From: Georgenia faecalis
GTDB lineage: Bacteria; Actinomycetota; Actinomycetes; Actinomycetales; Actinomycetaceae
DNA: 64,000 bases
Direction: 5' to 3'
Assembly: GCF_003710105.1 (NCBI RefSeq)
Contig: NZ_CP033325.1
Coordinates: 2,976,001-3,040,000 of the forward strand
Part shown: in pieces, positions 8,551 to 17,184 of the stretch
Layout of the letters: each line of letters begins with the position of its first letter
Numbering within the stretch: the stretch's first letter is position 1
The notes under the pieces: generated by a model
The model's input: the letters and a program-made list of their open reading frames with translations, nothing else
Told to the model about the DNA's origin: nothing
The model's database searches: none
Translations under genes and position numbers: made by a program

Positions 8551-9624
8551 GTGCCCGAGCACCAGGAGAGCATCCTCCGTTCCACACTGCAGGCCGTTGC
8601 CCCGGGCACTGAGCTCGGCGACGGCCTCGAGCGGATCCTCCGCGGGCGCACCGGCGCCCTCATCGTCCTGGGCTACGACAAGACCGTCGAAAGCATCTGC
8701 TCCGGCGGCTTCGAGCTGGACGTGGAGTTCTCCGCCACCCGGCTGCGTGAGCTCGCCAAGATGGACGGCGCGGTCGTCGTCGACTTCGCGGGCGGCCGCA
8801 TCCGGCGCGCCAACGTCCAGCTCATGCCGGACACCTCGATCGAGACGAGCGAGTCGGGCATGCGCCACCGCACCGCGGAGCGGGCCTCGAAGCAGACCGG
8901 CTACCCCGTCATCACGGTCAGCCAGTCGATGCGCATCGTCGCGGTGTTCGTCGACGGCAAGCGCCGCGTCGTGGAGAACTCCGACGTCATCCTCTCCCGC
9001 GCGCACCAGGCGCTCGCCACCCTGGAGCGCTACAAGGCCCGGCTCGACGAGGTGGCCGGCACGCTCTCCGCGCTCGAGATCGAGGACCTCGTCACCGTCC
9101 GCGACGTCACCGCCGTCGTCCAGCGCCTCGAGATGGTCTCGCGCATCTCCGAAGAGATCGACGGCTACGTCACCGAGCTGGGCACCGACGGGCGCCTGCT
9201 CTCCCTCCAGCTCGACGAGCTCATCGGCGGCATCGCACCGGACCGCGAGCTGGTCGTGCGCGACTACGTGGGCCCGCGCGCCGGGTCGGTGGAGACGACC
9301 CTCCTGCGGCTGGAGTCGCTGACCTCGAGCGAGCTCATCGACATGCGCTCCATCGCCCGGGCCCTCGGCATCGGCGGGACCGGCGGGGAGTCCCTCGACG
9401 ACGCGCTCTCGCCCCGGGGGTACCGGATGCTGTCGAAGATCCCGCGGCTGCCGGCCGCGGTGGTCACGGCGCTCGTCGAGAACGCCGGCCCGCTGCAGAA
9501 GCTGCTGGCCGCAAGCACCGAGGACCTCCAGGAGGTCGACGGCGTGGGGCCGCAGCGCGCGCGCAGCGTGCGGGAAGGCCTGTCCCGGCTGGCCGAGTCC
9601 TCGATCCTCGAGCGCTACGTCTAG
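8551..9624 (+). CDS. disA: DNA integrity scanning diadenylate cyclase DisA
   Basis: Start GTG 8551 gives 357 residues, the usual DisA length, with GGAAAGAG upstream; the frame is open further upstream without similarity. The N-terminal DAC domain carries MDGAVVVD (the DGA motif) and RHRTAER (the RHR motif), which bind ATP and condense two ATP into c-di-AMP. A helical linker and a C-terminal helix-hairpin-helix DNA-binding region ([17 protein letters not shown]) follow. DisA scans DNA and lowers c-di-AMP output at branched structures. Its usual partner radA lies upstream on the same strand. Confidence 0.96.
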   Translation: MPEHQESILRSTLQAVAPGTELGDGLERILRGRTGALIVLGYDKTVESICSGGFELDVEFSATRLRELAKMDGAVVVDFAGGRIRRANVQLMPDTSIETSESGMRHRTAERASKQTGYPVITVSQSMRIVAVFVDGKRRVVENSDVILSRAHQALATLERYKARLDEVAGTLSALEIEDLVTVRDVTAVVQRLEMVSRISEEIDGYVTELGTDGRLLSLQLDELIGGIAPDRELVVRDYVGPRAGSVETTLLRLESLTSSELIDMRSIARALGIGGTGGESLDDALSPRGYRMLSKIPRLPAAVVTALVENAGPLQKLLAASTEDLQEVDGVGPQRARSVREGLSRLAESSILERYV

Positions 9625-9642
9625 CCGACGCCCGGCCCGGGG

Positions 9643-10314
9643 CTACCCCAGCGTGAACGTCAGCCCGTCGGTGGGACCCACCCGGTTGCCCGCGTAGTCG
9701 GCCACCACGCGGTACGTGCCGCCCGTGGCGGCCGGCTGGTTCCCCGGGCAGCCCGCGGCCGATCGCCCGCCGGACCAGGCGAGGGCGTGCTCGCGGGACG
9801 CGCCCGCGTCGAGGAGGATCGGCTCCGTGGCGTCACCGGCACAGTGGGCGGAGGACCACACCTCGTCCGCACCCGATCGGACGGTGAGGCTCAGCGCCGC
9901 GGGGCCTGCGTCCATCAGGCAGGGAACGTTCCCGTCGTTGGTGACGACGAGGCCGAAGGCGACCTCCTCCCCCACCGCCGGCGACGGCGGGTCGAGGGAG
10001 AGGTCGACGTCGAGGTCCGCGGGCGCGCACTCCCGCGGCTCGCCCTGGGCGGTGCTCACTGCCGTCACCCGCGTGGGCTCGACGGCCGCCGGCTCCTCCT
10101 CGCCCCCACCGAGCAGGGCGGTGACGGCCCAGATGACCGCGACGAGGAGGGCAACGAGGAGGACGAGGGCGACGAGGCGACGCCGCCGGTAGACCGCTGC
10201 CGAGGGACGGGGTGGCCGGCCCGGGGGCGTCCCACCCGTCCGCGCCGTCGCACCCGCCCGAGCCGGCGTCACGCCACCCGCGGTCCTACGAGGTTCTTCG
10301 CCCTGCCTGCCCAC
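9643..10314 (-). CDS. Membrane-anchored extracellular protein of unknown function
   Basis: About 223 residues from GTG 10314; the start is uncertain because no clear ribosome-binding site exists and the frame stays open to 10578, overlapping mutY. A basic Pro-rich N-terminus precedes one transmembrane segment (LVALVLLVALLVAVIWAV). About 140 extracytoplasmic residues follow, with a beta-rich, Ig-like look and four Cys (REC, VPC, AHC, AGC) that could form disulfides. It resembles DUF4232-like secreted domains, but I do not recognise a function. It converges on disA with an 18-nt gap and diverges from mutY. Confidence 0.6.
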   Translation of the reverse strand: MGRQGEEPRRTAGGVTPARAGATARTGGTPPGRPPRPSAAVYRRRRLVALVLLVALLVAVIWAVTALLGGGEEEPAAVEPTRVTAVSTAQGEPRECAPADLDVDLSLDPPSPAVGEEVAFGLVVTNDGNVPCLMDAGPAALSLTVRSGADEVWSSAHCAGDATEPILLDAGASREHALAWSGGRSAAGCPGNQPAATGGTYRVVADYAGNRVGPTDGLTFTLG

Positions 10315-10396
10315 CCGAGAACGGTACGGCCCCCGGCGGGGTGCGCCGGACCGGCCACGCCGTCGGCGCCGCGATGGCACCCGGCACACTGGGGGG

Positions 10397-11335
10397 ATGC
10401 GCACCGAGGAGCTTCGTGACGCCGTGCTCACGTGGTTCGGCCACCACGCGCGGGACCTGGCGTGGCGCCGGCCCGGCACGAGCGCCTGGGGCGTCCTCGT
10501 CAGCGAGGTCATGGCGCAGCAGACGCCGGTCGCCCGCGTGGAGCCGGCGTGGCGGGAGTGGATGGAGCGCTGGCCCACGCCCGCCGACCTGGCGGCCGCC
10601 GAGGACGCCGACGTGCTGCGCGCCTGGGGCCGGCTCGGGTACCCCCGGCGCGCGCTACGGCTGCGCGCGTGCGCGGCCGCCGTCGTCGAGCGCCACGGCG
10701 GCGTGGTCCCCGTGGACGAGGCGGACCTCCTCGCCCTGCCCGGGGTCGGTGCCTACACCGCCGCAGCCGTCCGGGCGTTCGCCCACGGCCGCCACGCCGT
10801 GGTCCTCGACACCAACGTCCGCCGCGTGCTGGCCCGGATCCTCGCCGGCCTGGCCCTGCCGGGACCGGCGCCCACCCGGGAGGAGGTGCGCGCGGCGCAC
10901 GCGCTCGTGCCCGCCGACGACGCCGGCTCGGCGCGGTGGAACGTCGCGGTGATGGAGCTGGGCGCGCTCGTCTGCACCGCCCGCGCACCGCGGTGCGAGG
11001 CCTGCCCGGTGGCGAGCGCCTGCCGCTGGTACGCGGCCGGGCGCCCGGCCAACGCCGCACCCCGTCGCCCCCAGGCCTGGACGGGCTCCGACCGGCAGGC
11101 GCGGGGGCGGCTCATGGCCGTGCTGCGCGAGCTGCCCGACGACGCCCGGCTGGGGCGCGCCGACCTCCTCGCGGTACTCCCCGGCACCGACGTCGACCAG
11201 CCGGCTCGCGCGCTGGCCTCCCTCGTCGCCGACGGACTCGTCGCCGAGCACGCCGGCGTCGACGGCACCGGCGCCGACGCCGACGGCACCGAGTACGCGC
11301 TGCCCTCCCGACGGCGGCAGGAGGTCGCGCCCTAG
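10397..11335 (+). CDS. mutY: A/G-specific adenine glycosylase MutY
   Basis: The 312-residue protein removes adenine mispaired with 8-oxoguanine. Visible features are the N-terminal helical region with VSEVMAQQT, the helix-hairpin-helix LPGVGAYTAAAV, the catalytic Asp in VLDTNVRRVL, and the [4Fe-4S] loop CTARAPRCEACPVASAC with C-x6-C-x2-C-x5-C spacing. The C-terminal region is short for a NUDIX-like 8-oxoG recognition domain, as in other compact actinobacterial MutY proteins. Together with radA and disA it makes this stretch a genome-maintenance neighbourhood. Confidence 0.93.
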   Translation: MRTEELRDAVLTWFGHHARDLAWRRPGTSAWGVLVSEVMAQQTPVARVEPAWREWMERWPTPADLAAAEDADVLRAWGRLGYPRRALRLRACAAAVVERHGGVVPVDEADLLALPGVGAYTAAAVRAFAHGRHAVVLDTNVRRVLARILAGLALPGPAPTREEVRAAHALVPADDAGSARWNVAVMELGALVCTARAPRCEACPVASACRWYAAGRPANAAPRRPQAWTGSDRQARGRLMAVLRELPDDARLGRADLLAVLPGTDVDQPARALASLVADGLVAEHAGVDGTGADADGTEYALPSRRRQEVAP

Positions 11336-11370
11336 GGAGGCACCCGCTCGGCCCGGCATACTGGGCGCCC

Positions 11371-11826
11371 GTGGAGACCGAGACCGAGCCCGAGGACGTC
11401 CGCATCGCCCGCGCCGTCCGCACGTTGCGCGACGCGGTCGTCGGCGCCGGGGCGGCGTGCCTGGTGCTCGGCGTCTTCGCCGTCGCCGTCGTGCTGCTCC
11501 TCGGGGCCGACGACGCCTGGCCCGCCGTGACGCTCCTCGGTGGCGGCCAGGTGCTGGCCATCGTCGCCGCCGCGGTGGCGGCGCTCGCCCTGCGGGCCGT
11601 GCTCGCCGGCGCGGAGCCGACCGCCCCGCTGGAACGCGCCTGGCGCGGGCTGCGCCTGACGGCACGGGCGGTGCTCGTGCTCTGCGTCCTCGCCGCCGTG
11701 GCGTGGGTCGTCGCCGACCCGGGCTCCGCGGTGTCGACGGTCGCCCTGGCCCTGGTCACCGCCCAGCTGACCGCGGTGCTGACCCTGCTGGCGCGCCGCG
11801 TGCGCTCGTCCGCGGGCGCCCGATGA
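11371..11826 (+). CDS. Small four-helix integral membrane protein
   Basis: From GTG 11371 the protein has 151 residues. After an acidic N-terminus (ETETEPEDV) there are four hydrophobic segments (GAACLVLGVFAVAVVLLLG; LLGGGQVLAIVAAAVAALAL; ARAVLVLCVLAAVAWVVA; STVALALVTAQLTAVLTLL). No family or function is recognised. CATACT ends 8 nt before the GTG and could be a -10 element for a leaderless mRNA. It lies 35 nt after mutY and may alternatively be cotranscribed with it. Confidence 0.6.
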   Translation: METETEPEDVRIARAVRTLRDAVVGAGAACLVLGVFAVAVVLLLGADDAWPAVTLLGGGQVLAIVAAAVAALALRAVLAGAEPTAPLERAWRGLRLTARAVLVLCVLAAVAWVVADPGSAVSTVALALVTAQLTAVLTLLARRVRSSAGAR

Positions 11827-11866
11827 CGCCGGCGCTGCCCTGGACCGCCCTCCCCCCGCGGCGGGG

Positions 11867-12415
11867 CTAGAGCTCGAGGAGCATCCGGGTGTTGCCCAGG
11901 GTGTTGGGCTTGACCCGCGCGAGGTCGAGGAACTCCGCGACGCCGTCGTCGTGGGACCGGAGCATCTCGGCGTAGACGTCCGTGCCCACCGGGGTGCCCT
12001 CGATGACGTGGAAGCCGTTCCGGCGGAAGAAGTCGACCTCGAAGGTGAGGCAGAAGAGGCGCTGGAGGCCCAGGCGGCCGGCGCGCTCGAGGAGGGCGGT
12101 GAGGACGCGCTGCCCGACGCCGCGGCGCAGGTACGGGCGGTCGACGGCGAGCGTGCGGACCTCCCCGATGTCGTCCCAGAGCACGTGCAGGGCGCCGCAC
12201 GCGGCGACCACCCAGCGGTCGCCGTCGCGCACCTCGGCGACGACGAACTCCTGGATCGACTCGAAGTACGTGATGAGGTCCTTGGTGATGAGGATCCCGT
12301 CCGCCGCATAGGGGGTGACGATCTCCTGGATGCGCCGAGCGTCGGCGGGCAGCGCCTGCCGCACCCGCACACCGGCGTGCTCCGCGCTGCTCGGTCCCGC
12401 CCCACTGCTGCTCAT
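11867..12415 (-). CDS. argA: ArgA-type amino-acid N-acetyltransferase (GNAT)
   Basis: The 182-residue GNAT protein has the acetyl-CoA-binding motif A in RTLAVDRPYLRRGVGQRVL and motif B near FFRRNGFHVIEG. Length and sequence match the short stand-alone ArgA of actinobacteria, which acetylates glutamate (or glutamine) as the first step of arginine synthesis. Neighbours give no pathway support, so the role rests on family resemblance. It converges with the membrane-protein gene at 11371. Confidence 0.75.
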   Translation of the reverse strand: MSSSGAGPSSAEHAGVRVRQALPADARRIQEIVTPYAADGILITKDLITYFESIQEFVVAEVRDGDRWVVAACGALHVLWDDIGEVRTLAVDRPYLRRGVGQRVLTALLERAGRLGLQRLFCLTFEVDFFRRNGFHVIEGTPVGTDVYAEMLRSHDDGVAEFLDLARVKPNTLGNTRMLLEL

Positions 12416-12504
12416 CGGGGGCGATCATCCCACGCGCCCAAGGCCGGTGCCCGGGAGCACTCGCCGAGACGCGGCGTCCGCCCGTTCGCGCCAGACTGGT
12501 GATC

Positions 12505-13347
12505 ATGACGCAGGTCGAGCAGGTCACCGATCCCATCGCCTACCACGCCGAGGGCCCCGTGTGGTCGCCCACCTGGGGCGGGCTGCGCTACGTCGACATG
12601 CTCGCCGGGGACCTCCTCACGATCCGGTCGCACGGCGTCGACCGGCTGCACGTCGGTAACGTCGCGGCCTTCGTGCGCCCGCGCGCGGGCGGCGGGTACG
12701 TCGTCGGGGTGGAGCGCGGCATCGCCCTCGCGGGTCAGGTCGACGAGGCGCCCGAGCAGCGGCCCGAGCTGTGGGCCGACCCGGGGGTGCGGATGAACGA
12801 GGGCGGCGCGGACCCGTGGGGGTACCTCTACGCCGGGTCGATGCCCTACGACCAGACCCCCGGCGGCGCCGCCCTGTACCGCGTCTCCCCCGCCGGCGAC
12901 GTCGACGTCGTCCTGCCGTCGGTGACCGTCTCCAACGGCATCGCGTTCTCCCCCGACGGCTCGCTCGCCTACTACAACGACACCCCCACCGGGGGCATCG
13001 ACGTCTTCGACGCCTCCGAGCGCGGGCTCACCGCCCGACGGCGGTTCGTCACGGTCCCGGAGGGCAGCCCCGACGGCCTCACCGTGGACTCCGCGGGCAA
13101 CGTGTGGACGGCGCTGCACGGGACCGGCACCGTGCGCTGCTACGCCCCCGACGGCGGCGTCGTCACCGAGGTGCGGGTGCCGGCGCACCAGGTGACGGCC
13201 TGCACCCTCGGCGGCGACGACCTCCGCGACCTGTACATCACCACCTCCCGGGAGAACCTCGGCGCCGACGCCGAGCCCGAGGCGGGCGCGGTGTTCCGCG
13301 TCCGGGTCGACGTCGCCGGGATGCCGGTCCTGCCCTACGGCGGCTGA
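12505..13347 (+). CDS. SMP-30/gluconolactonase/LRE family protein
   Basis: The 280-residue protein is a six-bladed propeller of the SMP-30 family, metal-dependent lactonases acting on sugar lactones. Likely metal ligands are the Glu in AEGPVW, Asn in SNGIAFSPDG and Asp in SPDGLTVD; RMNEGGADPWGYLYAG is the conserved substrate-loop segment. ATG 12505 is preferred, with an in-frame GTG at 12499 as the alternative. It fits a cytoplasmic sugar-oxidation step but stands alone between argA and a serine hydrolase. A hairpin follows the stop. Confidence 0.88.
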   Translation: MTQVEQVTDPIAYHAEGPVWSPTWGGLRYVDMLAGDLLTIRSHGVDRLHVGNVAAFVRPRAGGGYVVGVERGIALAGQVDEAPEQRPELWADPGVRMNEGGADPWGYLYAGSMPYDQTPGGAALYRVSPAGDVDVVLPSVTVSNGIAFSPDGSLAYYNDTPTGGIDVFDASERGLTARRRFVTVPEGSPDGLTVDSAGNVWTALHGTGTVRCYAPDGGVVTEVRVPAHQVTACTLGGDDLRDLYITTSRENLGADAEPEAGAVFRVRVDVAGMPVLPYGG

Positions 13348-13348
13348 C

Positions 13349-13371
13349 GCCGTACCAGGGCCCTGTACGGC
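13349..13371 (+). terminator. Hairpin behind the SMP-30 gene
   Basis: GCCGTA...TACGGC and CAGGG/CCCTG form a near-perfect inverted repeat beginning two bases after the stop codon. There is no T-tract. The remaining gap to 13581 shows nothing else convincing. Confidence 0.45.
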
Positions 13372-13581
13372 AGGTTGCAGAGGCGTGCGGGGCACGGAGC
13401 CGGACCGTCGACGGGCAACGCCAGCCTCACCTGCGCTCCCGTGCCCGCCCGGCCCTCGCCACCGCCCCGTTCGGTCGATGGCGAAGCCGAGGCGCCCGGG
13501 TCGGGTGATCGCCGCATCACCCTGGCGTCACCTACTGCAGAGACGAAGGGGCAGCACAAATTGAGCTGGATGCGCAGCTGG

Positions 13582-13587
13582 TAGCAT
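13582..13587 (+). promoter_or_regulatory. Putative -10 element of the serine hydrolase gene
   Basis: TAGCAT lies about 16 nt downstream of ATTGAG (13560-13565) in locally AT-rich DNA. Transcription would start near 13594, which argues against the TTG at 13590 and supports the TTG at 13632 as start codon. Confidence 0.4.
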
Positions 13588-13631
13588 CATTGAATTGCGC
13601 GGGGGATGGCCGCGACGGAAAGCGAAGAACG

Positions 13632-14726
13632 TTGGAACCGTTGCTCATCGAATCCCTCCTCGCGGACGTCGTCAGCGCGGGGATCCGCGGCCTCACCGTG
13701 TCCGTGCGGTCGCCCGGACAGGCGGGGGCGCATTTCTCCGCCGGCGTTGCGGACGCCGAGACCGGCATCGCGATGGAGCCGAACAGCTACATCCGGATCT
13801 CCAGCGTGACGAAGATCTTCACGGCGACCGCCGTCCTTCAGCTGGTGGCCGATGGACGGGTCATGCTCGACGAACCGGCCGCGGGGTTGCTGCCACGCGA
13901 CGTCGGTTCGCACGTCGACGGCGTGACCGTCCGGCAGCTGCTCAATCACACCAGCGGACTGCTGGAACCTGAGCTCCTGCTGTTTCCTTCCATCCGTGAG
14001 GGGTCGCTCGAGTCCGTGGTGCGCCACGCCGATCGAGCACTCGAGCCCGAGCGGTTGGCGCGACTGGCCCTCGAGAACCGGCCGATGTTCGCGCCTGGGG
14101 AGCAGTACTGGTACTCCAACACGAACTACCACCTCCTTGGCCTGATTATCGAGCGGGTCACCGGCCGTAGCGCATATGACGTCATCGAATCCCGTGTGCT
14201 CGCACCCGCTGGACTACGGTCAACTTTCTTTCCGCGAGCAAAGACGGCCCTTCCGAGCCCGTCGAGCGTGGGCTACGACAGCCTTTACCAGCTTGTCGAT
14301 CCACCTGTCGCCGTCACCGCGTACGACACGTCGTTCCTCTACACGGCAGGCGCTCTGGTGTCGACGCCCCACGATCTCAACCAGTTTGCCGCCACCTTGT
14401 TGAGAGGGGATCTGCTGCCGCCGGAAGCCCTCGATGAGATGACCACGATGATCCCGATCGCCGACGGGGTCGAGATGGGTCTGGGCGTACAGCGCACGAC
14501 GCAGCCGTCCGGCACCTACCTAGCTTCAGAGGGAACGTTCTTCGGGACGCAGACCGTGCTGATGGCGACGCCGGATGGGTCTGCCAGCTGGGTGATAAGC
14601 GTGAACACCACGAAGTATCAGCAACTGGGGCCCGACGGTTGGCCGTTGGCACATCCGGCCGACGCCGCGGTCGCAGCGCTCGGCGCTTACCTCAACGAGC
14701 ACATCTCTCGAGCGGCGCGCCCCTGA
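13632..14726 (+). CDS. Serine hydrolase, beta-lactamase / DD-peptidase (class C) family
   Basis: About 364 residues from TTG 13632, preceded by GGAAAGCG; a TTG at 13590 would add 14 residues. The fold is the S12/AmpC type: the nucleophile Ser lies in SVTK (SxxK) and the second motif is YSN in WYSNTNYH. Further conserved parts are NHTSGL and FAPGEQYWYSN. Such proteins hydrolyse beta-lactams, D-amino-acid peptides or esters; the substrate is not predictable. No signal peptide is visible. The gene has clearly lower G+C and more codons ending in A or T than its neighbours, hinting at horizontal acquisition. Confidence 0.82.
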   Translation: MEPLLIESLLADVVSAGIRGLTVSVRSPGQAGAHFSAGVADAETGIAMEPNSYIRISSVTKIFTATAVLQLVADGRVMLDEPAAGLLPRDVGSHVDGVTVRQLLNHTSGLLEPELLLFPSIREGSLESVVRHADRALEPERLARLALENRPMFAPGEQYWYSNTNYHLLGLIIERVTGRSAYDVIESRVLAPAGLRSTFFPRAKTALPSPSSVGYDSLYQLVDPPVAVTAYDTSFLYTAGALVSTPHDLNQFAATLLRGDLLPPEALDEMTTMIPIADGVEMGLGVQRTTQPSGTYLASEGTFFGTQTVLMATPDGSASWVISVNTTKYQQLGPDGWPLAHPADAAVAALGAYLNEHISRAARP

Positions 14727-14749
14727 CTCGTGGCCCTGGCCGGGCGGGG

Positions 14750-14978
14750 GCCGCGAGGAACGAGCGGCGGATGGAGCCGCACCCCCTGCCAGGGCGGGGC
14801 AATCATGCCGACGGCGGCGTGGCGGGCCTAGCGGGAGCCGCGAGGAACGAGCGGCGGACGGAGCCTCACCGCCTGCGTGGGCGGGGCCGTCATGCCCGAC
14901 GGCGGCGTGGCGGGCCTGGCGGGAGCCGCGAGGAACGAGCGGCGGATGGAGCCGCCGTCGGGCATGGCGGCCCCGCCT
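14750..14978. repeat. Three tandem repeats (87/88-bp period) with an inverted segment
   Basis: The gap 14727-15037 holds three copies of a unit starting GCCGCGAGGAACGAGCGGCG at 14750, 14837 and 14925. Each copy of that core continues with a GGA(T/C)GGAGCC element. The spacer of copy two (about 14879-14905) reappears inverted in copy three (about 14951-14977), so the RNA could fold into a long hairpin. No open frame here resembles a protein family, so I treat it as a non-coding repeat. Confidence 0.7.
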
Positions 14979-14988
14979 CCAACGACAG

Positions 14989-15022
14989 ACGGCCCTCCCA
15001 CCCCGCAGGGTGGAAGGGCCGT
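14989..15022. terminator. Bidirectional terminator between serine hydrolase and catalase genes
   Basis: A 15-bp stem (14989-15003 with 15008-15022, one mismatch) with loop CGCA lies 16 nt beyond the catalase stop codon and between two converging genes. Confidence 0.75.
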
Positions 15023-15037
15023 CGGTGCTGCCGTGCG

Positions 15038-16666
15038 TCAGTCGGCGAGACCGCGCGCGTTAGGCACGCAGTGCGTCATCTGCAGCCCGGTGACGTCGCG
15101 CGGGCCGTTGTGGCCCAGGTTGGCGAGGCGGGCGAGCTCCTCCTCCGTGAGCCGCTGGTGCGGCAGCGGGGCGAGGCCACGGACGTCGTCCGCGGTGATG
15201 CCGAGACCCTCACCGACGCGCGAGCCAAGCTCGTCGTCGCACATGAGGAAGTGCCAGACCATGCGCTCCTGGACGCCGCGGGAGGCGGCGCCGACGTTCG
15301 CGACGAGGTTCGCCACGAGGTCGTCCTTCTCCCACTGCTCCATGAGCTGGTAGCGCTGGCCGGCCTGCATGTAGTCGTTGCGGCGCTCCAGCTGCTCGCG
15401 GACGAGGCGGCCGCGCAGCTCCGGGCCGAGCTCCTCGTTGCGGTCGTGGATGTCCGACTCGACGAGCCCGCCGTCGTGCGAGGGCTCGTAGTTGATGTGC
15501 GGGTTGCCCGTGGGGTCCTGGTAGAACGCCATCTGGCCGTCGCGCTGGTTGGTGCGCACCGGGACCTTGGGGGCGTTGACCGGGATCTGCAGGTAGTTCG
15601 GGCCGACGCGGTAGCGCTGGGTGTCGGAGTAGGAGAACGTCCGCCCCACGAGCATCTTGTCGTCGGAGAACTCGAGGCCGTCGACGAGGACGCCGGTGCC
15701 GAACGCGATCTGCTCGTTCTGCGTGTGGTGGTCGGTGATGTTCTCGTTGAGGACCATCGTGCCCACCTTGAGCGGCGGGAACTCGTTCTCGGGCCAGACC
15801 TTGGTGTCGTCCAGCGGGTCGAAGTCGAGCTCGGGGTGCTCGTCGTCGCTCATGATCTGGACGAGGAGGTCCCACTTGGGGAAGTCGCCGCGCTCGATGG
15901 CCTGGTGGAGGTCCAGCGAGGCGTGGCCGGTGTCGTGGGCCTGGATCGCGGCGGCGTCCTCCTCGGTGAGGGAGCGCACGCCCTGGTGGGGCATCCAGTG
16001 GTACTTGACGAGGTGGCTGACGCCCTCGGCGTTGACCCAGCGGTAGGTGTTGACGCCGAAGCCCTGCTGGTGGCGGTAGGTCGCCGGGATGCCGCGCGGG
16101 GAGAAGAGGTTGACGAGCATGTGCATCGACTCGGGGGTCTGCGACATGAAGTCGAAGATCCGCGCCGGGTCCTGGCGGAAGGTGACCGGGTCCGGCTTGA
16201 GGGAGTGGATGACGTCGGGGAACTTGATGGCGTCGCGGATGAAGAACACGCCGAGGTTGTTCCCCACCATGTCCCAGTTGCCGTCCTCCGTGTAGAACTT
16301 CACGGCGAACCCGCGGGGGTCGCGGGCCGCCTCGGAGGAGTCGCGGCCGCCGATGACCGTGGAGAACCGGATGGCGAGCGGGGTGCGCTTGCCGGCCTCG
16401 GAGAACAGCTTCGCGCGGGTGTACTTCGCGATGGGCTCGTCGCCGAGCATGCCGGTGGCCTCGAAGTAGCCGAAGGCGACCTTGCCGCGGGCGTGGACCA
16501 CGCGCTCGGGGATCCGCTCGCGGTCGAAGTGGGAGACCTTCTCGAGGAACTGGTAGTTCTCCAGCGTGGCGGGGCCGCGCGACCCGACGGTGCGGGTGTT
16601 CTGGTTGTTGGCGACGGGATGACCCTGGCGGGTGGTGAGCGTCTCGCGCTCTTCTCGGTCGGTCAT
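15038..16666 (-). CDS. katA: Heme catalase
   Basis: The 542-residue monofunctional catalase starts at ATG 16666, with GGAAGGA upstream. Distal-site His lies in [14 protein letters not shown], the Asn in [15 protein letters not shown], and the proximal heme-Tyr region is [13 protein letters not shown], followed by [11 protein letters not shown]. The enzyme dismutates hydrogen peroxide. The start codon overlaps the stop of the upstream Fur-family gene (ATGA), so the two are translationally coupled and probably peroxide-regulated as a pair. Confidence 0.95.
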   Translation of the reverse strand: MTDREERETLTTRQGHPVANNQNTRTVGSRGPATLENYQFLEKVSHFDRERIPERVVHARGKVAFGYFEATGMLGDEPIAKYTRAKLFSEAGKRTPLAIRFSTVIGGRDSSEAARDPRGFAVKFYTEDGNWDMVGNNLGVFFIRDAIKFPDVIHSLKPDPVTFRQDPARIFDFMSQTPESMHMLVNLFSPRGIPATYRHQQGFGVNTYRWVNAEGVSHLVKYHWMPHQGVRSLTEEDAAAIQAHDTGHASLDLHQAIERGDFPKWDLLVQIMSDDEHPELDFDPLDDTKVWPENEFPPLKVGTMVLNENITDHHTQNEQIAFGTGVLVDGLEFSDDKMLVGRTFSYSDTQRYRVGPNYLQIPVNAPKVPVRTNQRDGQMAFYQDPTGNPHINYEPSHDGGLVESDIHDRNEELGPELRGRLVREQLERRNDYMQAGQRYQLMEQWEKDDLVANLVANVGAASRGVQERMVWHFLMCDDELGSRVGEGLGITADDVRGLAPLPHQRLTEEELARLANLGHNGPRDVTGLQMTHCVPNARGLAD

Positions 16667-17115
16667 AGGACGGTCCTTCCTGTGGTGGGGTACTGCTCCT
16701 CGGCCGCGCACCGGGGGCACAGCCCCCAGTAGGTGATCTCTGCGGTCTCGAGGGTGAAGCCGTGGTCCTCGGCCGGCGAGAGGCACGGGGCCGCACCGAC
16801 GGCGCAGTCGACGTCGCGGACGACGCCGCAGCTGCGGCACACGAGGTGGTGGTGGTTGTCGCCGACCCGCGCCTCGAAGCGCGCGGGCTGGCCGGCGGGC
16901 TCGATGCGGCTCGCGAGGCCGGCGCGGGTGAGGGCGTCGAGGCAGTCGTAGATCGCCTGCGTGGAGACGTCGCCGAGCCGCTCGCGCACCAGGCCGGCCA
17001 CCGCCGCCGCGGTGAGGTGGTCGCCGCTCGCCTCGCTGAGCACGTCGAGCACGGCGCCGCGCTGTGCGGTCACCCGCAGGCCGGCGGCGCGCAGGTGGTC
17101 GACGGCTGTGGGCAT
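16663..17115 (-). CDS. Fur-family peroxide-responsive regulator (PerR/CatR/FurA type)
   Basis: The 150-residue protein has the Fur winged helix ([17 protein letters not shown], then the [17 protein letters not shown] recognition region) and the C-terminal dimerisation domain with the His cluster [12 protein letters not shown]. Two CxxC pairs (CRSC and CPRC) fit a structural zinc site. Immediate coupling to catalase by a 4-bp overlap argues for a PerR/CatR/FurA-type repressor of katA that autoregulates, rather than an iron or zinc regulator. Metal selectivity cannot be read from sequence. Confidence 0.88.
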   Translation of the reverse strand: MPTAVDHLRAAGLRVTAQRGAVLDVLSEASGDHLTAAAVAGLVRERLGDVSTQAIYDCLDALTRAGLASRIEPAGQPARFEARVGDNHHHLVCRSCGVVRDVDCAVGAAPCLSPAEDHGFTLETAEITYWGLCPRCAAEEQYPTTGRTVL

Positions 17116-17121
17116 GACCTC

Positions 17122-17150
17122 ATGCCACCACCTTTTCTGGAACGGGTCAA
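17122..17150 (-). promoter_or_regulatory. Possible promoter of the fur-katA operon
   Basis: On the minus strand TTGACC (17145-17150) is followed after 17 nt by TGGCAT (17122-17127). The surrounding A-rich stretch is a likely site for autoregulation by the Fur-type protein. The -10 match is weak. Confidence 0.35.
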
Positions 17151-17184
17151 CTCTTTGGGGCGCTCCTCACGGAACCCCGTCACC

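Noticed and set aside
13590-13631. TTG 13590 as the start of the serine hydrolase
   Set aside because: The likely -10 at 13582-13587 would start transcription downstream of it, and TTG 13632 has a better ribosome-binding site.
14750-14978. CRISPR-like repeats or a small gene in the 14.7-15.0 kb gap
   Set aside because: Spacers between repeat cores are themselves similar, and no open frame has family similarity.
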